Assembly (NCBI GenBank): GCA_025454075.1
Contig: JALOPD010000024.1
Span: 1 to 33,749 of the forward strand
DNA: 33,749 bases
Direction of reading: 5' to 3'
Source of the DNA: Desulfobacterales bacterium
GTDB lineage: Bacteria > Desulfobacterota > Desulfobacteria > Desulfobacterales > UBA2174_A
Below the pieces are notes generated by a model. It was not told the origin of the DNA. It saw only the letters and a program-made list of their open reading frames with translations, and ran no database searches. Each line of letters begins with the position of its first letter. The first letter of the stretch is position 1. Below are positions 27,376 through 33,749 of the stretch, in pieces. Made by a program: the position numbers and the translations under genes.

Positions 27376-28139
27376 AGGAGCATGAAAAACTCCTTGTTGC
27401 CTTTCGGGCCGTCGATGGGGGAGGGGACCGCCTGCGAACACTCCAGGCCGAGGCCGCGGAAGCAGTGGTCCAGCTCGGCAATCACTTTCGCGTGCTGCTG
27501 CGCATCGGCCACCACGCCGCCTTTTCCGACCTGGCCCTTGCCCACCTCGAACTGGGGCTTGATAAGGGTCAGCAGGCGGCCGCGGGGTTTCAGGAACTTC
27601 AAAACGGCGGGCACCACGATCTTGAGGGATATGAAAGAGACGTCGACGGCGGCCAGGTCCACCGGTTCCGGTATGCGTTCCGCCGGCAGGTACCGGATGT
27701 TGGCGCGTTCGATCAGCGTGACCCGCGGGTCCTGGCGCAGGCGCCAGGCGAACTGCCCGTACCCCACGTCGACGGCATACACGCGCGCGGCCCCCCGCTG
27801 GAGAAGGCAGTCGCTGAACCCGCCGGTGGACGCGCCGACGTCCAGACACACCCAGCCCGTCACGTCCAACTCGAACGATTTCAGCGCGCCCTCGAGCTTC
27901 ACCCCCCCGCGGCTCACATAGGGGAGGTCGCCGCCGATCACCTCCACCCGGCTGGCGGGGGCGACCCACGCGCCCGGCTTGTCAACGACCCGGCCGTCGA
28001 CGCGCACGCTCCCGGCCATGATCAGTGCGCGCGCACGTTGGCGGCTGGGGAGCAGGCCTCTTTCGGTGACGATCGCGTCGAGGCGTTTGCGCTGAGCGTT
28101 CACGGGATCGGCCGGGTGCCGGACGGTTGGGTCGATCAA
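27342..28139 (-). CDS. tlyA: TlyA-family rRNA 2'-O-methyltransferase / putative hemolysin
   Basis: The 265-residue protein combines an S4 RNA-binding domain (18-75; [20 protein letters not shown]) with an FtsJ-type methyltransferase. The SAM site is [11 protein letters not shown] (100-110), and K81, D166, K194 (LIKPQFE) and E250 (KGNKEFF) form the KDKE catalytic set of 2'-O-methylation. In mycobacteria TlyA modifies 16S and 23S rRNA; the hemolysin name is historical. The listed start is TTG at 28139, overlapping the dxs stop (TTGA). The GTG at 28103, giving [12 protein letters not shown], fits the family's usual N-terminus and is a real alternative. It is the last gene of the xseA-xseB-ispA-dxs-tlyA run. 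Its C-terminal codons lie within a perfect hairpin. Confidence 0.9.
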   Translation of the reverse strand: MIDPTVRHPADPVNAQRKRLDAIVTERGLLPSRQRARALIMAGSVRVDGRVVDKPGAWVAPASRVEVIGGDLPYVSRGGVKLEGALKSFELDVTGWVCLDVGASTGGFSDCLLQRGAARVYAVDVGYGQFAWRLRQDPRVTLIERANIRYLPAERIPEPVDLAAVDVSFISLKIVVPAVLKFLKPRGRLLTLIKPQFEVGKGQVGKGGVVADAQQHAKVIAELDHCFRGLGLECSQAVPSPIDGPKGNKEFFMLLFFKPQAELAV

Positions 28140-30052
28140 GCCCGCCGGGCGCGGGCGCTGATGGACGGCAGTTCGCTTAGCTGCACCAGGTGGCGCGCGG
28201 CCGAGGCGATGGCGGCGGCATCCAGGCCGTACTTGGCCCGCAAAAAGTTTTGGGGGCCGTGTTCAACGAACGCGTCGGGGATGCCGATGCGCTCGATGGC
28301 CACGTGCTGAATCCCGGCATCGTTGAGCGCCTCGAGAACGGCGCTGCCGAAACCGCCCTGGCGCACGTTTTCCTCGACGGTGACCAGCCGGGGGACCCGC
28401 CGGGCCAGCTCGGCGAGGAGATCCGTGTCGACGGGTTTGACGAAGCGGCCGTCGACGACGGTCGCCTGGATGCCCTGGTCCGCAAGAAGGTCGCGCGCCT
28501 TGACCGCTTCGCCCACCGAAACGCCGACGGCCAGGATCGCCACATCGCCGCCCTCGGCCAGCACCTTGGCTTTCCCGATCGGAACCGGTGTCAACACCGG
28601 GCCGAGGGGCACCCCGGCGGCAGATCCCCGCGGGTATCGAAACGCAATCGGGCCGTCGTGCTGGAGGGCCGTCAGCATCATCCGCCGCAGCTCGTTCTCG
28701 TCCCGGGGCGCCATCACCACCATGTTCGGCAGGCTGCGCAGGAAGGACAGGTCGAAGATCCCGTGGTGCGTCGGGCCGTCCTCGCCGACCAGTCCGCCGC
28801 GGTCGAGCGCCAGGATGACCGGCAGCCGGTCCAGACAGACATCGTGCAGCACCTGGTCAAAGGCGCGCTGCAGGAAAGTGGAGTAAATGGCCACCACCGG
28901 CCGGAAGCCTTCGGCCGCCAAGCCGGCCGCGAAGGTGACGGCATGCTGTTCGGCAATGCCGACGTCGAAGAACCGCTCCGGATAGGCTTGGGCAAACGCG
29001 GAAAGGCCCGTGCCTTCGGGCATGGCCGCGGTCACGGCCACGATACGCGAATCCTTGGCCGCCAGTTCCAGCAGCGTCCGGCCGAACACCTCGGTGTAGG
29101 TGGGGGCCGCCGGTTTCCGCTCCCGGCAGGTCCCGGTGTCGGCGTCAAAGGCGCCGCAGCCGTGAAAATAGACGGGGTTTTTCTCGGCCGGGGCGTACCC
29201 CTTGCCCTTGGTGGTGCTCACGTGCAGCAGCACCGGTTCCCGGATATATTTGATGTTGTTCAGGATGTCGATAAGGTGATCGATGTTGTGCCCGTTGATG
29301 GGGCCGAAATACTCGAAATTAAAAGCCTCGAAGAGCATCCCGGGGGTGACAAAGGACTTGAACGACTCCTCGGTGCGCTTGGCGAGTTGGTAGATGTCCT
29401 CGCCGATTCGCGGCAGTTTCTTGAAAAAGAACCCCAGCTCCCTTCGCAGCTCCTGCAGCTTCTTGGCCGAGAAGGTGCGGCTCAGGAAAGAGGACAGGGC
29501 GCCGACGTTGCGGGAAATCGACATCTCGTTGTCGTTCAAGACCACGATCAGGTCCCGTTTGGGGGTGCCTCCGGCCTGGTTCAGGCCTTCGTAGGCGATG
29601 CCGGCCGTGAGCGATCCGTCCCCGATGACGGCGACGACCTTGGCGTCCTCTTTCTTGAGGGCCTTGGCGCAGGCCATCCCGAAGCCGGCGGAAATGGAGG
29701 TGCTGCTGTGTCCGGTGGTGAAGCTGTCATAGGGGCTTTCGCCGCGGCGCGTGAAACCGGAGAGGCCGCCGTGCCGCCGCAAGGTCGGAAAGGCCTCGCG
29801 ACGTCCGGTGAGGATCTTGTGAGCGTAGGCCTGGTGCCCCACATCCCAGATCACCTTGTCCTGCGGGGCGTCGAAGACATAGTGGATGGCGATGGCGAGC
29901 TCGACCGCCCCCAGGCTCGAGGCCAAGTGCCCTCCGTTGTGCGACACCACCTCGACGATGAGCTTGCGCACCTCGGCGGCCAGCTCCGGCAACCGGGAGC
30001 GGGGCAGCCGCTTGACGTCCGCGGGGGATTGAATCGATTCAAGAAGGGGCAT
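28136..30052 (-). CDS. dxs: 1-deoxy-D-xylulose-5-phosphate synthase
   Basis: Dxs condenses pyruvate and glyceraldehyde-3-phosphate using thiamine diphosphate, the first committed step of the MEP pathway. The 638-residue product begins with [20 protein letters not shown] (catalytic histidine in GGH). It continues with [29 protein letters not shown] and the ThDP motif [18 protein letters not shown] ending in LNDNEMSIS. The transketolase-type second domain has [19 protein letters not shown] with the key glutamate, and PIAFRYPRG. No strong ribosome site precedes the ATG at 30052. It lies downstream of ispA, which uses its pathway products, with 134 bp between them, and overlaps the tlyA start. 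Confidence 0.96.
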   Translation of the reverse strand: MPLLESIQSPADVKRLPRSRLPELAAEVRKLIVEVVSHNGGHLASSLGAVELAIAIHYVFDAPQDKVIWDVGHQAYAHKILTGRREAFPTLRRHGGLSGFTRRGESPYDSFTTGHSSTSISAGFGMACAKALKKEDAKVVAVIGDGSLTAGIAYEGLNQAGGTPKRDLIVVLNDNEMSISRNVGALSSFLSRTFSAKKLQELRRELGFFFKKLPRIGEDIYQLAKRTEESFKSFVTPGMLFEAFNFEYFGPINGHNIDHLIDILNNIKYIREPVLLHVSTTKGKGYAPAEKNPVYFHGCGAFDADTGTCRERKPAAPTYTEVFGRTLLELAAKDSRIVAVTAAMPEGTGLSAFAQAYPERFFDVGIAEQHAVTFAAGLAAEGFRPVVAIYSTFLQRAFDQVLHDVCLDRLPVILALDRGGLVGEDGPTHHGIFDLSFLRSLPNMVVMAPRDENELRRMMLTALQHDGPIAFRYPRGSAAGVPLGPVLTPVPIGKAKVLAEGGDVAILAVGVSVGEAVKARDLLADQGIQATVVDGRFVKPVDTDLLAELARRVPRLVTVEENVRQGGFGSAVLEALNDAGIQHVAIERIGIPDAFVEHGPQNFLRAKYGLDAAAIASAARHLVQLSELPSISARARRA

Positions 30053-30080
30053 GGGATTTCAGTGTCGTTAAGTATTTTCC

Positions 30081-30143
30081 GACAGGATTCACTGGATCTA
30101 CCGGTTGGGAAAACGGCATACCTCTCGTCCTGGAAATCCTGTC
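30081..30143. repeat. Inverted repeat in the ispA-dxs gap
   Basis: GACAGGATT (30081-30089) and AATCCTGTC (30135-30143) are exact 9-bp reverse complements separated by 45 bp. They lie in the 134-bp gap upstream of dxs, so they could form a leader structure or mark a short dispersed element. I see no clear promoter in the gap. Confidence 0.4.
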
Positions 30144-30186
30144 CGGTTCAATGTTTATTGATTTTATGCCGGGTGTTTCCCTGCTG

Positions 30187-31068
30187 TCATTTGCGTCTTT
30201 CTATGACGTAGCAGGCGATTGCCCTGAGGGCCTCGGCCCTGGCATCGAACGCGGCAATCGCTTCGATCGCCTGGTGAACCAGATTGTGGGCGAATTCTTT
30301 TGATTTTGCAAGCCCCAGCAGGCCGGGATAGGAGTTCTTCCGCCGCAGCCGGTCCGTTCCGGCGGCCTTGCCCATAACGGCCGGGTCGCCTTCGATGTTC
30401 AAGATGTCGTCCACCACTTGAAACGCCAGCCCGACGCGCCGCCCGAAGACGCGAAGGGCCTCGATCTGCGCAGCGCTGCCGCCGGCCAAGAGGCCGCCGG
30501 CGGCCAGGGAGGCCTCGATCATGGCGCCTGTTTTAAGCGCGTGCAGGTGTTCCAGTTGCTCCAGGCTGAGGGCGGCCCCCTGTGAAAGCATGTCGAGCAT
30601 CTGCCCCTGCACCATGCCGCGGCTGCCGGCCGCCGCGGCAACGATCCGGGCGACCTCCGTGCAGCGTTCCGGCCGGCAACCGGTCATCGAAGCGAGGGCC
30701 TCGAAGGCCGTGGTCAGCAGCGCGTCGCCGGCGAGAATGGCCGTGGCCTCGTCGAAAGCGATATGGCAGGTCGGTTTCCCGCGGCGCAGCGCGTCGTCGT
30801 CCATGGCGGGAAGGTCGTCATGGATGAGCGAGTACGTGTGAATCATCTCCAGCGCGCAGGCGGCGGGCAGGGCATCCTCTGCATCGCCCCCGACCGCCTC
30901 CGCCGCAGCCAGACACAGGTTGGGCCGCAGGCGCTTGCCCCCGGCCATCAGGGAATAGCGCATGGCCTCGAGCAGCCGGCCGTCGGGCCCGGCGGACGAC
31001 AGCAGGCGGTTGAGAGCGCGGAGGATGCGCGCGTTGTTGCGTTCGAGGTAGGCGGGCAGGTCGAACAT
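30187..31068 (-). CDS. ispA: Polyprenyl (farnesyl/geranylgeranyl) diphosphate synthase
   Basis: The 293-residue trans-prenyltransferase adds isopentenyl units to allylic diphosphates. GGKRLRP (43-49) and the first aspartate-rich motif HDDLPAMDDDALRRGKPT (DD at 84-85, with the two-residue insert of bacterial short-chain enzymes) are present; QVVDDILNIEGD is the second motif, with N in place of the last D. Product length (C15 or C20) cannot be settled by eye. In-frame ATGs exist at 31092 and 31089, but ATG 31068 follows the xseB stop by one base (TGAGATG) and matches the usual start FDLPAYLE. Its place between xseB and dxs is the arrangement also known from Bacillus. Confidence 0.93.
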   Translation of the reverse strand: MFDLPAYLERNNARILRALNRLLSSAGPDGRLLEAMRYSLMAGGKRLRPNLCLAAAEAVGGDAEDALPAACALEMIHTYSLIHDDLPAMDDDALRRGKPTCHIAFDEATAILAGDALLTTAFEALASMTGCRPERCTEVARIVAAAAGSRGMVQGQMLDMLSQGAALSLEQLEHLHALKTGAMIEASLAAGGLLAGGSAAQIEALRVFGRRVGLAFQVVDDILNIEGDPAVMGKAAGTDRLRRKNSYPGLLGLAKSKEFAHNLVHQAIEAIAAFDARAEALRAIACYVIERRK

Positions 31069-31069
31069 C

Positions 31070-31315
31070 TCAGTCCGTCTTTTTTTCATCATCGGCAGCC
31101 GGGAACGGCTTTTCGACGACGCCCCCGGAGCCGTCCTGCATGAGCAGGGTGATCCGGCGCTCGGTCTCCTCCAGTTTCTGCGAGCAGAACTTGGAGAGTT
31201 CCACGCCTTCCTCGAATTTCTTCAGGGCCAGTTCCAGGGGCAGATCGCCGGATTCCAGCTCGCGCACGATCTGTTCCAGCTGCTTCAGCGACTGTTCAAA
31301 CGATTTCTTGGCCAT
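31070..31315 (-). CDS. xseB: Exodeoxyribonuclease VII small subunit
   Basis: XseB is the small subunit of exonuclease VII, which degrades single-stranded DNA from both ends. The 81-residue product is nearly all helical, with SFEQSLKQLEQIVRELESGD and LPLELALKKFEEGVELSKFC matching the family's two-helix core. The C-terminal tail (GSGGVVEKPFPAADDEKKTD) is acidic and probably disordered. AAGGAAAA precedes the ATG at 31315. It overlaps the xseA 3' end by 20 bases and ends one base before the ispA start, so all three are tightly coupled. Confidence 0.95.
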   Translation of the reverse strand: MAKKSFEQSLKQLEQIVRELESGDLPLELALKKFEEGVELSKFCSQKLEETERRITLLMQDGSGGVVEKPFPAADDEKKTD

Positions 31316-32705
31316 GGTGCGTTTTTCCTTTGACGTTGCATACGAGTTGACCGTCGGCCAGGAGGATTTCCACCTGCTGCTCCAGGCTCACCTGGTCCGG
31401 GTGGCTGACGACCCGGCGGTCCGGCAGCGTCCGCGTGACGCTGTAACCGCGCCGCAGGATCGCGAGAGGGTTAAGGCTTTCCAGCTTTATCGCCGTTTCG
31501 ACGGCGGCCGAACGCTTGCTTCTCAGGGTGAAGGAGATATTTGCCGCCAGGTTGTGTTTGTCGACGTCGAGTCTTGAACGCATTTTCTGGACCAGTGCCT
31601 TCGGCGAGTTCGAGTTCAACCGCCGCATCAACCCGCACAGCCGCTCCTTGTCGCGGCGCACGCTTAAAGCCGTCAGCCGTTTGATGCGGCTTGAGAAATC
31701 GTCCAATCGAAGCCACAACTCCTGAATCTTCCGCCGCGGGTCTACAAGCCTTCTTTTCAAATCCTTAATGTTCTGGTTTAATTTTTCCAAGTGCCGCTTC
31801 AAACCGTTCCGGAGCGCCTGTTCGAGTTCGCGGTGGCGGCGGAGCAGTTCGCTTTTTTCCGGTACGGCCAGTTCGGCGGCGGCCGAAGGCGTGGGCGCCC
31901 TCAGGTCGGCGATGAAGTCGGCGATGGTCACGTCGGTTTCATGGCCCACGGCGGAAATCACGGGGATGCGGGAAGAAAAAACGGCCATCGCGACCGCCTC
32001 GGAGTTGAACGCCTGCAGATCTTCAAGGGAGCCGCCGCCGCGGGCCAAAATGATGACGTCGGAATCCGCCCGGGCGTTGACCAGTCTGAGCGCGGCCACG
32101 ATGTCGTCCTCGGCGCCGGTGCCTTGCACCTTGACCGGTACGATTTCCAAATGAACGTCCGGGAATCGCCGGCCGATGATGGTGATGATGTCGTGCACCA
32201 CGGCGCCCGAGGGGGACGTGATGACGGATATTTTGCGGGGCAGATACGGTATCGGTTTCTTGCGGCGCTCGTCGAAGTAGCCTTCGTCCGCCAGGCGCCG
32301 TTTCAACTTTTCGAAGGCAATCTGCAGGGCGCCGATGCCGGCGGGCTCGACGTATTCCAGAATGATCTGGTAGGAGCCGCGCGGTTCGTAGACGCTGAGC
32401 CGGCCGAGGCCGATGATGCTCAACCCGTCTTCCGGGACAAACTTGATCTGGCGGTTCTGCGCCCGAAACATCACGGCGGCGATCTGCGCCGAATCGTCCT
32501 TGAGCGTGAAATAGCAGTGCCCCGAGCTCGGCATGCGGAAGTTTGAAATCTCCCCGCGGACCCAAACGAAGGGGAAGCTCTCTTCGAGCAGATTCTTTAT
32601 CCTGGACGTCAGCTCGGAAACCGAATAGATCGTTTTCCGGGCAGAGGGCGTTTCGGCGGGATCCGGAAAACCAGAGGATTCCGAGAAGTCGTTGGGGGGG
32701 GGCAT
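31296..32705 (-). CDS. xseA: Exodeoxyribonuclease VII large subunit
   Basis: XseA is the catalytic large subunit of exonuclease VII. The 469-residue product has an N-terminal OB fold (IYSVSELTSRIKNLLEESFP, then VWVRGEISNF and GHCYFTLKDDSAQI). The catalytic core follows (ISVITSPSGAVVHDIITII, ARGGGSLEDLQAFNSEAVA, and AVGHETDVTIADFIADLRAP), then a coiled-coil stretch (about residues 280-400) that binds XseB copies. The first 25 residues are a variable lead (PPPNDFSESSGFPDPAETPS) with no ribosome site visible at the ATG, so a later start cannot be excluded. It is the first gene of the minus-strand cluster. Confidence 0.95.
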   Translation of the reverse strand: MPPPNDFSESSGFPDPAETPSARKTIYSVSELTSRIKNLLEESFPFVWVRGEISNFRMPSSGHCYFTLKDDSAQIAAVMFRAQNRQIKFVPEDGLSIIGLGRLSVYEPRGSYQIILEYVEPAGIGALQIAFEKLKRRLADEGYFDERRKKPIPYLPRKISVITSPSGAVVHDIITIIGRRFPDVHLEIVPVKVQGTGAEDDIVAALRLVNARADSDVIILARGGGSLEDLQAFNSEAVAMAVFSSRIPVISAVGHETDVTIADFIADLRAPTPSAAAELAVPEKSELLRRHRELEQALRNGLKRHLEKLNQNIKDLKRRLVDPRRKIQELWLRLDDFSSRIKRLTALSVRRDKERLCGLMRRLNSNSPKALVQKMRSRLDVDKHNLAANISFTLRSKRSAAVETAIKLESLNPLAILRRGYSVTRTLPDRRVVSHPDQVSLEQQVEILLADGQLVCNVKGKTHHGQEIV

Positions 32706-32740
32706 TAGAAAAGTTCGGCTGCGTGGCGGTTATTTGTATA

Positions 32741-32770
32741 TTTAGAGTCTGATAAGTTATATTATGTAAA
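32741..32770 (-). promoter_or_regulatory. Candidate promoter for the xseA-tlyA cluster
   Basis: On the minus strand TTTACA (32765-32770), 18 bases, then TCTAAA (32741-32746): five and four of six matches. The site lies in a conspicuously AT-rich island (about 32730-32780) in GC-rich DNA. Transcription would start near 32734, about 29 bases before the xseA ATG. Confidence 0.35.
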
Positions 32771-32810
32771 CTTTAAACTACCCCATGGTTGCCTCAGGCA
32801 CCCGCCTTTC

Positions 32811-33080
32811 CTATTCCTCGGCATAGCGGTTCAAAAGCTCTCTCACAGCCGGAACCGCAAAGACCTCTTCGTGCGGTAGCTTGGCCAAAGAGGATGCCAG
32901 CACCCTTATCTTCTTGCCGAGCGACTTGTGCTTGTCGATGATGACGAACTGCTTGCCGTGGACCACGCAGGCGCCGCTTCTGACATGCAGGCCCGTGGGC
33001 CGGAAATTGTGCTCCTCGACGGCAACCCCCATTTTTTCCGCTATGTTTTTCAATTCCTGGTAGATTTGTTCCGGTTTCAT
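32811..33080 (-). CDS. Small conserved-looking protein of unknown function
   Basis: I do not recognise this 89-residue protein. From the ATG at 33080 it begins MKPEQIYQELKNIAEKMGVA, a likely helix, followed by a strand-rich middle (GLHVRSGACVVHGKQFVIID, then KHKSLGKKIRVLASSLAKL) and a last helix (AVPAVRELLNRYAEE). It is soluble, with one cysteine and no signal peptide. The regular helix/strand pattern, the match to the window's codon style and the isolated 250-bp leader argue for a real gene. A GTG at 33089 could extend it by three residues. It is not clearly in an operon with xseA, since an AT-rich gap follows. Confidence 0.65.
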   Translation of the reverse strand: MKPEQIYQELKNIAEKMGVAVEEHNFRPTGLHVRSGACVVHGKQFVIIDKHKSLGKKIRVLASSLAKLPHEEVFAVPAVRELLNRYAEE

Positions 33081-33261
33081 GAGAAGCACACTCGATCTTG
33101 CGTATCAAAACACAATCTCTACCGGCAAGAGCTCCACCGCCGAGCGCACGCCTGATGGAAATGCAATGTTGCCGGAAAGCGACCGGTAGGCACTATAAAA
33201 CACCTTTAATCCATCAGCAGGTTAAAATCAAGAAAGGCAACGTTCGTGAGGCGTTTCGGTC

Positions 33262-33290
33262 TTGAAAATCTCGGCTCATGTTGTTATATT
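33262..33290 (+). promoter_or_regulatory. Strong sigma-70-like promoter for the Bax-inhibitor-like gene
   Basis: TTGAAA (33262-33267), exactly 17 bases, then TATATT (33285-33290); each hexamer has five of six matches. Transcription would start near 33297, giving a leader of about 33 bases with an AGGAGG ribosome site. Confidence 0.65.
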
Positions 33291-33329
33291 CAAGCCCTAA
33301 ATCGCAATCACCCTAAGCAGGAGGTATCG

Positions 33330-33749
33330 ATGGATTCACTGACCCTTCAAAAAACCCAAGTTCAGGTTAGGGTTAACTCGTTTGTGCGCAGCGTGTACAA
33401 CTGGATGGCCATCGGGCTGGCGCTCACCGGGTTTGTGGCGTACTCCGTCGCCAACATGCCCGAGGTGCAGCAGGTGATCTTCGGCTCCGGCATGATCTTT
33501 TTCGGCCTGATCATCGCCCAGCTGGCGCTGGTGTTCATCATCAGTTCAAGAATCTACAAGATGCAGGCCGCTACGGCCACGTCCCTGTTCCTTCTCTATT
33601 CGGCATTGAACGGCGCGACACTCTCTTCCATCTTCCTGGCGTATGCGAGTTCCACGATCACCAGCACGTTTTTCGTCTGCTCCGCCACCTTCGTGGCCTG
33701 CAGCATCTACGGCTACACCACGCGGCGCGACCTGACCTCCATGGGCGGG
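33330..33749 (+). CDS. Bax inhibitor-1/YccA family membrane protein, N-terminal part (cut by window end)
   Basis: The first 140 residues are visible; the family usually has about 230. A short hydrophilic start (MDSLTLQKTQVQVRVNSFVR) leads into SVYNWMAIGLALTGFVAYSV, the first membrane segment and family signature. Further segments lie near 52-72, 83-103 and 112-128, with NGATLSSIFLAY typical of BI-1/YbhL/YccA proteins. Bacterial members are inner-membrane proteins; YccA interacts with FtsH and some relatives are calcium leak channels. CAGGAGG precedes the ATG at good spacing. It has its own strong promoter. Confidence 0.92.
   Translation, partial: MDSLTLQKTQVQVRVNSFVRSVYNWMAIGLALTGFVAYSVANMPEVQQVIFGSGMIFFGLIIAQLALVFIISSRIYKMQAATATSLFLLYSALNGATLSSIFLAYASSTITSTFFVCSATFVACSIYGYTTRRDLTSMGG

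Noticed and set aside
28190..30211. A 673-codon open frame on the plus strand opposite dxs
   Set aside because: dxs on the minus strand has all family motifs; this frame is its antisense shadow.

Overview
This is a GC-rich, gene-dense chromosomal stretch, about 33.7 kb, with essentially only housekeeping and signalling genes. I see no rRNA, tRNA, insertion sequence, prophage or CRISPR array. The gene set suggests a Desulfobacterota (deltaproteobacterial) chromosome: an MglA-type GTPase next to DUF4388 and PilZ proteins, a spore-photoproduct-lyase-like radical SAM protein in a Gram-negative setting, RecBCD, IHF and the non-mevalonate isoprenoid pathway. The assignment is inferred from gene content and style; no 16S rRNA gene is present to confirm it.

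Layout. Positions 1-231 (minus) hold the start of a PP2C phosphatase, divergent from manA-aroK (386-2091), with good sigma-70-like promoters on both sides. An IHF-alpha-like gene and a small holin-like membrane protein follow. Positions 3166-13273 carry a tightly overlapping recC - fliK-like - fhlB-like - recB - recD array. After a 268-bp gap comes ispF-uvrB-uvrC (13542-17916), each gene overlapping the next by ATGA. mdh (minus) converges on uvrC with no base between the stop codons.

A divergent promoter region leads to a signalling group: MglA-like GTPase, DUF4388 plus two cyclic-nucleotide-fold domains, and PilZ (19094-21326). Then come purC, a ParB-like protein, an SPL-like radical SAM enzyme and a secreted thermonuclease (21379-25042). 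A perfect 19-bp terminator dyad ends this side.

The rest is mostly minus strand: an EF-G-like GTPase with its own promoter, then the cluster xseA-xseB-ispA-dxs-tlyA (read from 32705 down to 27342), a small unknown gene, and finally the start of a Bax-inhibitor-1/YccA membrane protein on the plus strand, cut by the window end.

How the genes fit together. DNA repair is heavily represented: RecBCD end processing, UvrBC excision, XseAB exonuclease VII and the SPL-like enzyme. Isoprenoid synthesis appears at two loci (ispF; dxs and ispA). The most unusual points are the two flagellar-export-switch-like genes embedded between recC and recB, the ParB-like/SPL-like pair, the GTPase/DUF4388/PilZ cassette, and perfect hairpins placed on or next to the stop codons of splB-like, fusA-like and tlyA.
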